In this document: in pieces, positions 34,485 through 43,098 of the stretch
Layout of the letters: each line of letters opens with the position of its first letter
Numbering within the stretch: position 1 is the stretch's first letter
NCBI RefSeq assembly: GCF_000378205.1
Contig: NZ_KB899425.1
Location: 1-64,000, forward strand
DNA length: 64,000 nt
Origin: Sediminispirochaeta bajacaliforniensis DSM 16054
GTDB lineage: Bacteria; Spirochaetota; Spirochaetia; DSM-16054; Sediminispirochaetaceae
Direction of reading: 5' to 3'
Notes under the pieces: model-generated
The model's database searches: none
Told to the model about the DNA's origin: nothing
Seen by the model: only the letters and a program-made list of their open reading frames with translations
Made by a program: the position numbers and the translations under genes

Positions 34485-35363
34485 ATGACCGGATATGAAT
34501 GTATCTGTGAAGCAATTAATATTTTCGAGACGTCTCTTCGCAATGCCGGGCGAAGGGAAATCGTCAGAACGGTATCGCAACTTGCAGAACTGACTGGCTA
34601 TTCTGTATATCATTTTACGAGACTCTTTTTTACCGTGACGGGGTATTCCCCGAAAGAGTATATGGCCGGCCGAATTTTTTCCGAGGTGGCACAGAAGATA
34701 GTAGAGAGCGATTTCTCTTTGAAGTCCATTGCGTACGATTTTGGTTTCGATGAATATGAGACATTTTCTCGTGGATTTAAGAGATTTTTTGGTGTGCCAC
34801 CCCGTTCCGTTCGGAGCGATCATTCCCTTCCTGCCGGGTATCTGAAACGGGTGATGCCGGAGTTTGAAAAGGGAACCGGTAATCTTCTTTCCGATCAGCC
34901 GGAAATAGTAGAAATGGATGCCCATTACCTTACGGGTCTTCCCTTTTATATTGAAGCCGGAACAACATCGTTTCACAAACAATGGGCGATTTTTATGAAT
35001 GTTCAAGAACAGGTGTCAGGGCGTTTGCTGCCGGAACTCTATTGTCAATATTCGTCCTGGACCGATAATGAATCGGTAAGTGGCCTGTCGATTCTTTGTG
35101 CTATTGAAACGGTAGGTGATGTGCAGCAGGATCCGTTTTTTTATACGCGACGGGTTCCTCCTGCTTCCTATCTCCGATTCCGCCACAATTCCGAAGTTTC
35201 TGATCTGTGGGCTACCTATACGTACATCTATCACGATTGGTTTGCTTCACATGAGGTCAAGCCTGTGGGCTCGTGGGAGTGTCAGCGATATGTCGATAAA
35301 GGAGAGACAATTGAAATATGTATTCCAATTGCTCTCCATGAGGAAGATTGCCGGTTAGAATAG
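34485..35363 (+). CDS. AraC-family regulator with GyrI-like effector domain
   Basis: The protein has 292 residues. Here the HTH is N-terminal: LAELTGYSVYHFTRLFF and LKSIAYDFGFDEYETFSRGF then FKRFFGVPP, two helix-turn-helix units. The C-terminal 150 residues start with EIVEMDAHYLTGLPFYIE and look like a GyrI-like/SOUL-type ligand pocket, the layout of SoxS-Rob-like multidrug sensors. The gene overlaps the convergent TrmO-like gene by 9 bases. Targets are unknown. Confidence 0.83.
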   Translation: MTGYECICEAINIFETSLRNAGRREIVRTVSQLAELTGYSVYHFTRLFFTVTGYSPKEYMAGRIFSEVAQKIVESDFSLKSIAYDFGFDEYETFSRGFKRFFGVPPRSVRSDHSLPAGYLKRVMPEFEKGTGNLLSDQPEIVEMDAHYLTGLPFYIEAGTTSFHKQWAIFMNVQEQVSGRLLPELYCQYSSWTDNESVSGLSILCAIETVGDVQQDPFFYTRRVPPASYLRFRHNSEVSDLWATYTYIYHDWFASHEVKPVGSWECQRYVDKGETIEICIPIALHEEDCRLE

Positions 35364-35822
35364 GAATTCCTTGTCCCATGCGAAATCGCCGCTTTCCTCA
35401 TAGTACCCGGGCCAAGCGGCGCACCAGGCGGGAAGGGTGACATCACGGACACGATCGGAAGATGGATGATAGGGTTTTATATCCAGGACAGGTGTTCCGT
35501 CTTCGGCATCAATCCACCAGAGCCCTATTGTACCTTGTGATTCATCGACAGATGCAACCGTGGCGATGCTTACACAGATGTTGTTCGGCCTCAGGGGCGA
35601 TCGTGTTGCGAAAATTCCAAGTGCTTCCGGGGCCAGCCGATAAGGTTTTTCTACCAGGATTGGGACTTCTTCTTCCTTGTTCGCTTTATGCGGATACCAG
35701 AGTACCATCAAATGGCTGAAGCCCTCTAAGCCGGTCAGGCCTTGGGTATACTTCGGCAACATCTGGATAAAAACGTTCTTTCCCGCTACAACGTATCCAA
35801 TCTCACGAACCATCTTTTCCAT
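35355..35822 (-). CDS. TrmO-like tRNA methyltransferase (UPF0066)
   Basis: The protein has 155 residues. The segment FATRSPLRPNNI is the hallmark of TsaA/TrmO proteins, which methylate N6-threonylcarbamoyladenosine at position 37 of tRNA using SAM. GLEGFSHLMVLWYPHKA and an early IGYVVAG also match. It is shorter than E. coli TrmO (235 residues) and lacks the C-terminal extension, as in many bacterial and archaeal members (VirR-type). Whether it methylates tRNA or another substrate is inferred from family membership. Confidence 0.8.
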   Translation of the reverse strand: MEKMVREIGYVVAGKNVFIQMLPKYTQGLTGLEGFSHLMVLWYPHKANKEEEVPILVEKPYRLAPEALGIFATRSPLRPNNICVSIATVASVDESQGTIGLWWIDAEDGTPVLDIKPYHPSSDRVRDVTLPAWCAAWPGYYEESGDFAWDKEFLF

Positions 35823-35923
35823 GTAACACTCCTTGGCTTTTGATCCTTTGTAACCTACGTTGTGAGGCGTGAGGTGTACATGATAAAAGCTGCGATGGAG
35901 TTGGCAAAATCTGCGTTTCTTGA

Positions 35924-36418
35924 TTACTCGTTTGCCAGTTTGATATAGTGGGGAATAATATCGAGATACTCGTTGTTTTTTGCCAGGAAGCCTTCCGGGA
36001 TCGTACCCAACTGGGAAAAGCCAAGCTTTTTATATAAATGCAAAGCAACGTGATTTGTTGCAACCACGGCATTGAATTGAAGAATTCTGAAACCGCATCG
36101 TCCTCCGGTTTTGATAGAGTGCCGGACCAGGAGCTCGCCGATATGCTTCCCCCGTTCTTCTTTTCCGACCGCATAGGAAGCATTTGCAATATGGCCGCAC
36201 CGTCCTATATTGTTGGGGTGTAATATATAGAGACCGACGACTCGATTGTCCTCTACTGCCACGCCGGTGAAGCTTTGTTCACCAAAGAAGGTTGAAGCGG
36301 TTGCGGGGATAAGAGGCTCCGTTTGGGGAAAGGCCAGCCCCTCTTCCACCACAGCATTCCAGATTGTTATCATTTCATCTATGTCATCTTCGGTGAACTC
36401 TCGGATGGCAATCTCCAC
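35924..36418 (-). CDS. GNAT-family N-acetyltransferase
   Basis: The protein has 164 residues. IAIREFTEDDIDEMITIWN starts the fold, and VGKEERGKHIGELLVRHSI is motif A, the acetyl-CoA-binding loop (Q/RxxGxG/A variant RGKHIG). NHVALHLYKKLGF is motif B. Substrate is unknown. A GGAGATG box precedes the start. It is separated from the TrmO-like gene by 101 bases with no recognised element and runs divergently from trpS. Confidence 0.85.
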   Translation of the reverse strand: MEIAIREFTEDDIDEMITIWNAVVEEGLAFPQTEPLIPATASTFFGEQSFTGVAVEDNRVVGLYILHPNNIGRCGHIANASYAVGKEERGKHIGELLVRHSIKTGGRCGFRILQFNAVVATNHVALHLYKKLGFSQLGTIPEGFLAKNNEYLDIIPHYIKLANE

Positions 36419-36543
36419 GTTGCATCTCCTTTTTCACATGATGCTATCTGAAAGGCTGAAGATGTTCCATAGTAAACACTCACCGATTTTTTATCTCTTG
36501 ATCACACAACAATCAATCCTGGAATGGGCGAGGTGACGGCTCT

Positions 36544-36571
36544 TTGCCATACTATGTGCTTATGGTAGAAT
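36544..36571 (+). promoter_or_regulatory. Promoter of trpS
   Basis: TTGCCA (36544-36549, 5 of 6) and TAGAAT (36566-36571, 5 of 6) are 16 bases apart. An in-frame ATG at 36570 falls inside the -10 box and cannot be the translation start, so this promoter supports the start at 36612. Confidence 0.7.
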
Positions 36572-36611
36572 GATGCCAATAGTAACAACAGCAGGAAAAG
36601 AGGAAGAGCTT

Positions 36612-37694
36612 ATGGCGGAAGAACAACTTGACTACGGGACCTTTGAGGCAACTTTAGAGAAAAGCAGGAAGCTTGAAGCGGATCTTCAGGTTCATCCGGA
36701 AAACTATAAGGTTCTAACCGGTGATAGACCCACGGGGCGTTTGCATATCGGCCATCTGTTCGGGTCTCTTCAGAATCGGGTGAGGCTGCATAAACTTGGG
36801 GTTTCTACCTTTATTGTGATTGCCGATTACCAGGTTTTGACCGATCGCGATACCTTTGATAACATTTCTGAGAATATTCGGCAGTTGACGATAGATTATA
36901 TTGCCGCAGGCATAGACGTTACCGACGGAAAGACTTTTATCTTTCCGCATAGTCATGTTCCGGAGCTTAATCAGTTGCTCCTTCCTTTTTTGACCCTTGT
37001 CACCAATGCCGAGTTGGATCGCAATCCAACTGTAAAAGAAGAAATTGCCGCTTCCGGTCAGAAGCGGATCAATGCGGGAATGTATACCTATCCGGTACAT
37101 CAGGCTGCCGACATCCTTTTCTGTAAGGGATCGGTTGTTCCGGTCGGTAAGGATCAGTTGCCCCACCTCGAACTTACACGGACCATTGCAAGGCGCTTCA
37201 ATGACCGTTTTGCAGGAAAGAGGCCTGTTTTTCCGGAGCCTCAGCCCCTTTTAAGCGAGGCTCCCATCATACTCGGCCTTGACGGCTCACAGAAAATGAG
37301 CAAGAGCAGAAACAACGCAATCATGCTCAGTGCTGACGAAGATGAAACCGCACGGCTGATCAAAAAGGCAAAAACCGATTCCGAACGGCACATTACCTAT
37401 GATCCTGAACACCGCCCGGAAGTTTCAAACCTTTTGTTGCTTATCTCCCTGGCAAGCGGCAGGAAGCCGGAACAGATTGCAGAGGAAATCGGCGACGGTG
37501 GTTCCGGCCGGCTGAAGAGGCTTCTCACCGATTCGCTTAATGAATACCTTCGGCCCTTAAGGACGAAACGCAAGGAGCTGGAGCAGAATATTGACTATGT
37601 TCGTGATGTACTTCGTGGCGGGGTTGCGGCGGCTCGGGAAGAGGCAATTAAGACCCTCGAAGAGGTACGTACCGTCATGAATATGACGATCTGA
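36612..37694 (+). CDS. trpS: Tryptophanyl-tRNA synthetase
   Basis: The protein has 360 residues. The ATG at 36612 has GAGGAAG 6 bases upstream; the longer frame from 36570 begins within the promoter. The class Ic synthetase motifs are intact: HIGH (45-48, GRLHIGHLFG) and KMSKS (LDGSQKMSKS, about 230). VPVGKDQLPHLELTRTIA and NPTVKEEI are typical TrpRS sequences. It charges tRNA-Trp in the cytoplasm. An A-rich short hairpin follows the stop. It is an ordinary housekeeping gene in a mixed neighbourhood. Confidence 0.95.
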   Translation: MAEEQLDYGTFEATLEKSRKLEADLQVHPENYKVLTGDRPTGRLHIGHLFGSLQNRVRLHKLGVSTFIVIADYQVLTDRDTFDNISENIRQLTIDYIAAGIDVTDGKTFIFPHSHVPELNQLLLPFLTLVTNAELDRNPTVKEEIAASGQKRINAGMYTYPVHQAADILFCKGSVVPVGKDQLPHLELTRTIARRFNDRFAGKRPVFPEPQPLLSEAPIILGLDGSQKMSKSRNNAIMLSADEDETARLIKKAKTDSERHITYDPEHRPEVSNLLLLISLASGRKPEQIAEEIGDGGSGRLKRLLTDSLNEYLRPLRTKRKELEQNIDYVRDVLRGGVAAAREEAIKTLEEVRTVMNMTI

Positions 37695-37697
37695 AAT

Positions 37698-37717
37698 CAC
37701 AATTGCACACAATTGTG
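37698..37717. repeat. Short inverted repeat between trpS and the YjbQ-like gene
   Basis: CACAATTG and CAATTGTG are perfect 8-base arms around CACA. There is no T-run, so it is not an intrinsic terminator; it might be a processing or regulatory hairpin in a shared transcript. Confidence 0.4.
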
Positions 37718-37733
37718 GTAGAAGGGGCACCGT

Positions 37734-38183
37734 ATGGCCGTATTTACGAAAAAGGTGGAGTATAGCCTTAAGGGGCGGATGTCGAAACTCCTCATTGACG
37801 ACACAATAAAACAGGTGGTGTCTGAAAGTGGAATCAGAGAAGGCTATGTCATGGTCTTTGTCGCCGGCTGTGTTGCAGCCCTGGCAGTAACGGAGTATGA
37901 ACCGGGAATCGTCAAACATGATTTGGATTATCTCTTTGAAAAAGGAATGGGAATTCCCTATGGCCAGGGCTTCGCAGACGGCACCCCCTACAAACATCAT
38001 GAAACCTGGCATGACGACAACGGTTCAAGCCATCTCCGCTCACTGCTGTTGCATCATTCCCTTTCCATTCCTGTTTTGAACCACGAGGTCATGCTTGGCC
38101 CTTGGCAAAACGTTTTACTGATCGAATGTGATACAGGCCCCAGGAACCGAACGCTTTGGTACCAGGTTCAGGGGGAGGTGTAG
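37734..38183 (+). CDS. YjbQ/UPF0047-family protein (secondary thiamine-phosphate synthase-like)
   Basis: The protein has 149 residues, the normal family length. The early segment GYVMVFVAGCVAALAVTEYE and the His-rich WHDDNGSSHLRSLLL followed by HEVMLGPWQNVLLIECDTGP mark the UPF0047 family, a small trimeric fold with a metal site formed by the conserved His residues. Some members show weak thiamine-phosphate synthase activity, but the physiological role is unsettled. GAAGGGG lies before the ATG. It ends 2 bases before the convergent HD-domain gene. Confidence 0.87.
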   Translation: MAVFTKKVEYSLKGRMSKLLIDDTIKQVVSESGIREGYVMVFVAGCVAALAVTEYEPGIVKHDLDYLFEKGMGIPYGQGFADGTPYKHHETWHDDNGSSHLRSLLLHHSLSIPVLNHEVMLGPWQNVLLIECDTGPRNRTLWYQVQGEV

Positions 38184-38185
38184 CC

Positions 38186-38800
38186 TTACTCCTCTTTCGC
38201 CAGGTAGCCCTTTTCCACGCAGGTCTGTAACAGCTTTTTCACAAAGTCCCAGATCTCTTTCGATCCTTCTTGTATATGCGAGGTTTTGTCGATTACCATT
38301 TGGTAGGTTACGTTGTATTTTTTCCACGTACCCCCCTGGGTCATGTAATTCTGGACAAGGGGCTCTAATCGGTCGAAGACCGTCGCAAATTTGGCTTCGT
38401 TTGTTTCTCGTTTTTCAAATTCTTTCCAAAGCGATAGAAAATATGCTTTTTGGTCATCTTCCAAAAAACCGAAGATTTTTTCTGCTGATTTCTCCTCTTC
38501 GATATGGGCTGCCGAGCGTTTGGCAGAATAGAGGAAGGTGTCTCCTGCATAGACCTCCACAATATCGTGGATAAGGAGCATGATGATGACCTTTTCTATG
38601 TTCACTTTGAAGTTCGCATATTCTTTTAAAAGGATGGCAAGAACGCTGATGGTCCAGGAGTGTTCTGCATCATTTTCGAAATGACTTCCGTCAAAGACCA
38701 TTGATTTTCTTGCAATATTTTTTAACTTGTCTATTTCAACAATAAAATCAAGTTGACCTTCAAGTCGCTTGTCACTGACGAAATCGAAATTCCCATTCAT
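38186..38800 (-). CDS. HD-domain phosphohydrolase (YfbR/5'-deoxynucleotidase-like)
   Basis: The protein has 204 residues. The metal ligands of the HD_3 group are visible: His in ENDAEHSW, the HD pair in LLIHDIVEVYAGD, and Asp in FDRLEPLV. This pattern matches YfbR-like and related 5'-nucleotidases that hydrolyse (deoxy)nucleoside monophosphates. A good GGAGG precedes the ATG. Nucleotide specificity cannot be told from sequence. Neighbours give no pathway context. Confidence 0.85.
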   Translation of the reverse strand: MNGNFDFVSDKRLEGQLDFIVEIDKLKNIARKSMVFDGSHFENDAEHSWTISVLAILLKEYANFKVNIEKVIIMLLIHDIVEVYAGDTFLYSAKRSAAHIEEEKSAEKIFGFLEDDQKAYFLSLWKEFEKRETNEAKFATVFDRLEPLVQNYMTQGGTWKKYNVTYQMVIDKTSHIQEGSKEIWDFVKKLLQTCVEKGYLAKEE

Positions 38801-38906
38801 TATTATCCTCCTGATGTCAACGATAGACTTTGATCTTACGATGTTTGCCGGAGGGATTCAATGGATAGAGAAAACGGGAGGATAACGGGTGAGTACAGCT
38901 TCTCTT

Positions 38907-39920
38907 TTATTGATCCTCAAAATACTCAAAGGCATCGATGATATCGAGATAGGCTCCATCAAAGCCGGCATCAAGTATTTTCTTCACATATGATTGATCA
39001 TTTCCATATATAATTGCTTTCCAGTCATGTTCCCAATAACGAACTTTATAGTTCCCCACCCATTTGGGATTTTCCTCTGTTAGCCAACTTGGTGACTTCA
39101 TGTTCCATTCGTTTTTCCAGTAATATCGATAATCTTCTGCTTCTCCTATACTCAAATAGCAAAGCACCAGCCTTCTTCCTCCATTAGCCTTCTCTTTTAA
39201 GGAGGCAACGTCACGCTTCGATAGTTTTGTTGTTGGACTTCCGTCGTAAAATACGTCGATAAGAAGGATGTCATAGTTTGTTGATCGAAGTTGTGATAAA
39301 AATGCCGATTTATCTGTAAAAGCGCTTTTGTTTTCCGAAGGATCGATTACATACAGAAAATTTTTTGCATCTGATAGGGTATTAATATCCGATGTATTTT
39401 CATTGTAAGGATTTTCTGGGTAGTCAGGAATAGCGTCTAATGCTCTATGATGGGCGGTAAATGAAATATATCCTCTTGCTGCATTTTTTCGATATGAATC
39501 ATCGATTTTTTCCCTTTCGCTACAATAGTCGGTTACCAATACTTGTACCCCGTTTGTCTCGGCAAGGTCCATAAATAGCAGCATTTCTTTTCTATCTGGT
39601 TCCAGCGTGGCTATGTTATCTTCGGTGTATCCATAGTACAAATCCTCTCTTCCTATTCCGTCAATTGCCGACACATATGAATCAGAAACAGAAGCCTCTG
39701 CTTCTCCTGTTTTCGTTAATAGCTCATGTCCGTTTTGCGGTACTATGATGAAGCCGGGGTTTATTCCCTTTGCATAATAACTTACCTCTTCAACGAATGT
39801 TCGCATTTCTTGGCGGTAATCTTTCGGGTCTGAGGCAAGGATATCGCTGGTGTGATTAAGGCAGGCAGATAGGGAGAGACAAAAAAGAGGCAATAGTGTT
39901 AAAGAGAGAAATTTTGACAT
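38907..39920 (-). CDS. Lipoprotein related to endo-alpha-1,4-polygalactosaminidase (GH114/TM1410-like)
   Basis: The protein has 337 residues from the ATG at 39920 (GGAG upstream); an in-frame ATG at 39971 has none. The signal ends with a lipobox LSAC. The body is the TM1410/GH114-type barrel: DILLIDVFYDGSP, RRLVLCYLSIGEAEDYRYYW, and AGFDGAYLDIIDAFEYF, which holds the catalytic-type Asp. GH114 enzymes cut polygalactosamine, a biofilm glycan. Activity on a surface or biofilm polysaccharide is plausible but inferred. The protein would sit on a membrane face of the envelope. Confidence 0.8.
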   Translation of the reverse strand: MSKFLSLTLLPLFCLSLSACLNHTSDILASDPKDYRQEMRTFVEEVSYYAKGINPGFIIVPQNGHELLTKTGEAEASVSDSYVSAIDGIGREDLYYGYTEDNIATLEPDRKEMLLFMDLAETNGVQVLVTDYCSEREKIDDSYRKNAARGYISFTAHHRALDAIPDYPENPYNENTSDINTLSDAKNFLYVIDPSENKSAFTDKSAFLSQLRSTNYDILLIDVFYDGSPTTKLSKRDVASLKEKANGGRRLVLCYLSIGEAEDYRYYWKNEWNMKSPSWLTEENPKWVGNYKVRYWEHDWKAIIYGNDQSYVKKILDAGFDGAYLDIIDAFEYFEDQ

Positions 39921-40020
39921 TCTGGGGTCTCCATGTTCCAAAGGAATAGACATAAAGTAACAATACACCATTTTCTAAAAAAACTGAGAACGAGGGCACA
40001 CACGCCCCTTTTGAACAAGG

Positions 40021-40893
40021 TCAGGACAGGCGGTCGACCCTGGTAACGGATACCCCAGAAGTCCGGAAAATATATTGAGTTCGATAAAAGCGACTATCGA
40101 TGAGTTCCTGCTCCGCTGGTAAGCTGGGTGCGTAAAAGAAACTTCCCCCAATAGTAAGAGAATGTAAAATATCTTGGAAACGATCCAGATATGCGAAGCT
40201 CCTTTCCGGTGCATAGATCAGGGCGTGAATGAAATGATTGCTGAAGCTCATATTCGCAATCACCGTGCCCCAAGTCTCTGGTTTCAGGTCGAAGTCGAAC
40301 CACGTGGAGTGGTAACAGAAGTTCGTTTCATCGTCCAAAAGCCGGTCGATTCCGAAAGCCTCGATCCCAAGGCCACGGAGATGACGCACCAGGGCTGCCG
40401 AAGGCCCACACCCTATATCGAGAACCGGCTCTCTTAACGCCGTGGTCTCGATTCCCAGTGCCTGAAGTTGAAAGCGGGGATCGTATTCTGCATTGACTAC
40501 TCCTCCGATTTCCGGTATCCCAGCCAGGGCTGTACGAAATTCCTGCGGGTAATAACGGGCGATGATATTACCAAGCGCTTCCAGATGATCGGCATGAACC
40601 GCTTTTGCCTGTCCGGGGGAGAACCGTTCCCAGGTGCGCCGGTAGAGGTTGCGTAACGCCTTTAGGGCCGTCGTATCCAAATCCAGGTACTGATTCACTG
40701 AATAGAGACTTCTGACGACAGCATCGACCGCCTCGTCGAGTTCAGCCTCCGTTGGCCCTCTGCCGGAAGCCTTACGGGCCAGCAGCTCTGATACAAAGTC
40801 GGCGTCCAATCTGGCGATACCTGCAATATCCCGGTAGAGTAGATTCAACGAACGGTTGGCGAAAAGCTGACGATAGATAGAGTTTTTCAGCAT
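40021..40893 (-). CDS. Class I SAM-dependent methyltransferase
   Basis: The protein has 290 residues. The N-terminal 150 residues are helical with no recognised motif. VLDIGCGPSAALVRHLRGLG is motif I of the Rossmann methyltransferase fold, followed by EAFGIDRLL, whose Asp should bind the ribose. NMSFSNHF and the later LTIGGSFFYAPSL are motif IV-V-like. The substrate is unknown. Only a short, gene-free gap (60 bases) separates it from the deformylase gene upstream. Confidence 0.75.
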   Translation of the reverse strand: MLKNSIYRQLFANRSLNLLYRDIAGIARLDADFVSELLARKASGRGPTEAELDEAVDAVVRSLYSVNQYLDLDTTALKALRNLYRRTWERFSPGQAKAVHADHLEALGNIIARYYPQEFRTALAGIPEIGGVVNAEYDPRFQLQALGIETTALREPVLDIGCGPSAALVRHLRGLGIEAFGIDRLLDDETNFCYHSTWFDFDLKPETWGTVIANMSFSNHFIHALIYAPERSFAYLDRFQDILHSLTIGGSFFYAPSLPAEQELIDSRFYRTQYIFRTSGVSVTRVDRLS

Positions 40894-40953
40894 GCTACTT
40901 CTTCATCCCGGCCTGATCGGCTTCTATCCATACATTGCGGATGCATACCATCC

Positions 40954-41481
40954 TTATTGTGATCTTGTTGCATTGCGCAGGTATGCTACCGGAAGGCGTT
41001 CTTTCGTGTCATCGTTGAACACATATTCATCACTCATCCTATCTATAAACAAAACCCCGCTGAGATGGTCGATCTCATGCTGAAAGCAGCGTGCCATTCG
41101 ATCATGTGCGTCAACGCTATGGAGCTCGCCGAATCGATCTTGATAGCTGACCTTGATACGCTGATGACGTTCGACCTGTCCCCAAAAGCCCGGTAGTGAA
41201 AGGCAGCCTTCGTAGTCAATTGAGCTTCCCGAAGCCTCGACTATCCGCGGATTGATCAATTCATAGTATTCACCAAGATAGTCGATAACGACAATCTGCT
41301 TAAGCAGTGCAATTTGAGGAGCAGCGAGAGCTGCTCCTCCTCCATGTTCGTGTAGCGTCCGGGCTATGCAATCAATTTTATCATGCAATCCTTTGTGAAA
41401 CACCGCAACCTCCGAACAAACGACACGAAGCCGGGGATCGCCAAAGCGTATTATTGTCTCTATTTTTTTGTTGCGACTCAT
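40954..41481 (-). CDS. Peptide deformylase-like protein 1
   Basis: The protein has 175 residues. Motif 1 normally reads GxGxAAPQ; here it is GAALAAPQ (49-56). Motif 2 EGCLSLPG (91-98) and motif 3 QHEIDHLSG (HEIDH 135-139) are intact, giving the Cys, two His and Glu of the metal site. It would remove formyl groups from new peptides. The second glycine of motif 1 is replaced, unlike housekeeping Def. A further deformylase-like gene lies 2.3 kb away. It overlaps the upstream nucleotidyltransferase gene by 4 bases (ATGA). Confidence 0.88.
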   Translation of the reverse strand: MSRNKKIETIIRFGDPRLRVVCSEVAVFHKGLHDKIDCIARTLHEHGGGAALAAPQIALLKQIVVIDYLGEYYELINPRIVEASGSSIDYEGCLSLPGFWGQVERHQRIKVSYQDRFGELHSVDAHDRMARCFQHEIDHLSGVLFIDRMSDEYVFNDDTKERLPVAYLRNATRSQ

Positions 41482-42269
41482 AGATACTTCTTTGCTACAT
41501 CATCCAAATATGCTACAGCAGCCTTTTCTGCCTGTGTATTATACCGGGAGCTTTCGAATTTGTGCACCTCTCGCAGCTCTTTATAGAGTTCGATGAGCAT
41601 CTTTATTGCTGAATAGCATGATCCTTTGTCGTAACAGGCAACCGTTGCCTTGAGTCTATCGAGATATTCCGGTGCGTCATACTCGATCTTTCGTACGCCT
41701 TTCGGCTGCTTTCCTTCTTTTTGCAGAATGAGAGGGCCAATAACACTCTGACGCAAAAATGAAATAAACTCTATTGTTTCAAAGATTTCACCGCGTCCAA
41801 TCTTTGTCGCCCCGTAATGGATCCAAACCCAAAATCTTTCCTCGATCCATTGGATGTCGGGAAGTGGAAACTTTGCCGGCTCCTCTTTGAGCTTGGCGGA
41901 TATTCGCCCGCCTCGTTCCCACAAGATGCTGACATTTTCGACTCGGTGCGCAATATCATCAAGAGAGACAAATTTCACATCGACATGGAGCAGGGGATTG
42001 CCATATAAGCAGATAAGGACTCGTGGCTCACCGACGTGATCTCCGGTAAAGGCCGAGAGCAGAGTTCCCAGATGTTCCACCATGTCGAATCTCTCGGCCA
42101 TGACCTGCTCATAACGATCTGGTTCGACGGCGACGACGAAATCAATGTCGGAAAATTCATCCATGGTTTTTGTGATGAAGGATCCGGCACAGGCAAGGCC
42201 GACAATCCTTTCATCACGCTGAAAGTATGCAAGAGCATGTGCAATAAATGCCTCATGTAGCTGTAACAT
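41478..42269 (-). CDS. Minimal nucleotidyltransferase, aminoglycoside adenylyltransferase-like
   Basis: The protein has 263 residues. GSFITKTMDEFSDIDFVV carries the GS-x9-DxD nucleotidyltransferase signature (metal-binding Asp residues). HVDVKFVSLDD may give the third acidic residue. The C-terminal helical half resembles aminoglycoside 6-adenylyltransferase-type or related proteins of unknown substrate. Whether it modifies antibiotics cannot be told. Its stop overlaps the deformylase start (ATGA), so they are cotranscribed. Confidence 0.75.
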   Translation of the reverse strand: MLQLHEAFIAHALAYFQRDERIVGLACAGSFITKTMDEFSDIDFVVAVEPDRYEQVMAERFDMVEHLGTLLSAFTGDHVGEPRVLICLYGNPLLHVDVKFVSLDDIAHRVENVSILWERGGRISAKLKEEPAKFPLPDIQWIEERFWVWIHYGATKIGRGEIFETIEFISFLRQSVIGPLILQKEGKQPKGVRKIEYDAPEYLDRLKATVACYDKGSCYSAIKMLIELYKELREVHKFESSRYNTQAEKAAVAYLDDVAKKYL

Positions 42270-42381
42270 GGCCTTTTCTCCTTTCCCTTATTGTGCAAGT
42301 AATAATCAGTTTATCCCTATCTCTGCGTACATGTCGATGCCCATTGTATTCTATGGTATTCTGAAAAAGGAGAGGTCTTTT

Positions 42382-43071
42382 ATGATTACAGCAGAAACGA
42401 TTAAAGAACAGGCAGGTGAACTTGGGTTTGATCTTTGCGGAATTGCTCCTGTTGAACGCTTTTCAGGAGTTTCGCAAAAGAGTGATCCTGCGCACATTAT
42501 GGAGGGATGCCGTTCCGTAATTGTTGTGGCGAAAAAATTTCTGAATAGTACCACTACCATATATTCATCTATCCCGTATACAATTATCAGAAACCAGTTA
42601 AGCAGCTTCATAGATATAAAAACCGTAGAGCTATCCTATTTTCTGGAATCTGCAGGTGTAAGGGCTGTTCCCACGGGTGCCATTGAGCCTTGCAATTATG
42701 ATTCCAGTCTTAATAGGGTTGTAGGACTCATCTCATTGAAAAACGCAGCCTATCAGGCTGGGCTTGGCGTGATAGGCAAGAACACCCTTTTACTAACCCC
42801 CAAGTTTGGAAACATGGTCTGGCTGGGAGCGGTTCTAACCGATGCCTCTTTAACACCTGATGAGGTGATGACCTATTCTCCATGCAACAATTCCTGCCGA
42901 TTATGTATAGATGCCTGTCCTGCCAATGCTCTGGACGGAGGTGCATTTATGGATCAAAAGAAGTGCTGGAATTTTGCCTTTGGAGAACCGGCGGAAGGCG
43001 GTGAATGGAGGATCAAATGCTATACGTGTCGGTCGGTCTGTCCATTTTCAAGGGGATATCAAATCGCCTAG
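42382..43071 (+). CDS. Epoxyqueuosine reductase-like double 4Fe-4S protein
   Basis: The protein has 229 residues from the ATG at 42382, which has AGGAG 8 bases upstream; the frame is open earlier but without family resemblance. GELGFDLCGIAPVERF is the QueG-type N-terminus. GLGVIGKNTLLLTPKFGNMVWLG precedes two ferredoxin-like clusters: CNNSCRLCIDACP plus KKCWNF, and KCYTCRSVCPF. It is much shorter than QueG (about 380 residues), so it is likely a related reductase of the same fold group rather than QueG itself. Substrate unknown. Confidence 0.78.
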   Translation: MITAETIKEQAGELGFDLCGIAPVERFSGVSQKSDPAHIMEGCRSVIVVAKKFLNSTTTIYSSIPYTIIRNQLSSFIDIKTVELSYFLESAGVRAVPTGAIEPCNYDSSLNRVVGLISLKNAAYQAGLGVIGKNTLLLTPKFGNMVWLGAVLTDASLTPDEVMTYSPCNNSCRLCIDACPANALDGGAFMDQKKCWNFAFGEPAEGGEWRIKCYTCRSVCPFSRGYQIA

Positions 43072-43098
43072 CGGTGTTAATGATCAAGGAGGATTGGG

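Noticed and set aside
36570-36611. Upstream ATG of trpS
   Set aside because: It falls in the -10 box of a good promoter and lacks a ribosome binding site; 36612 has one.
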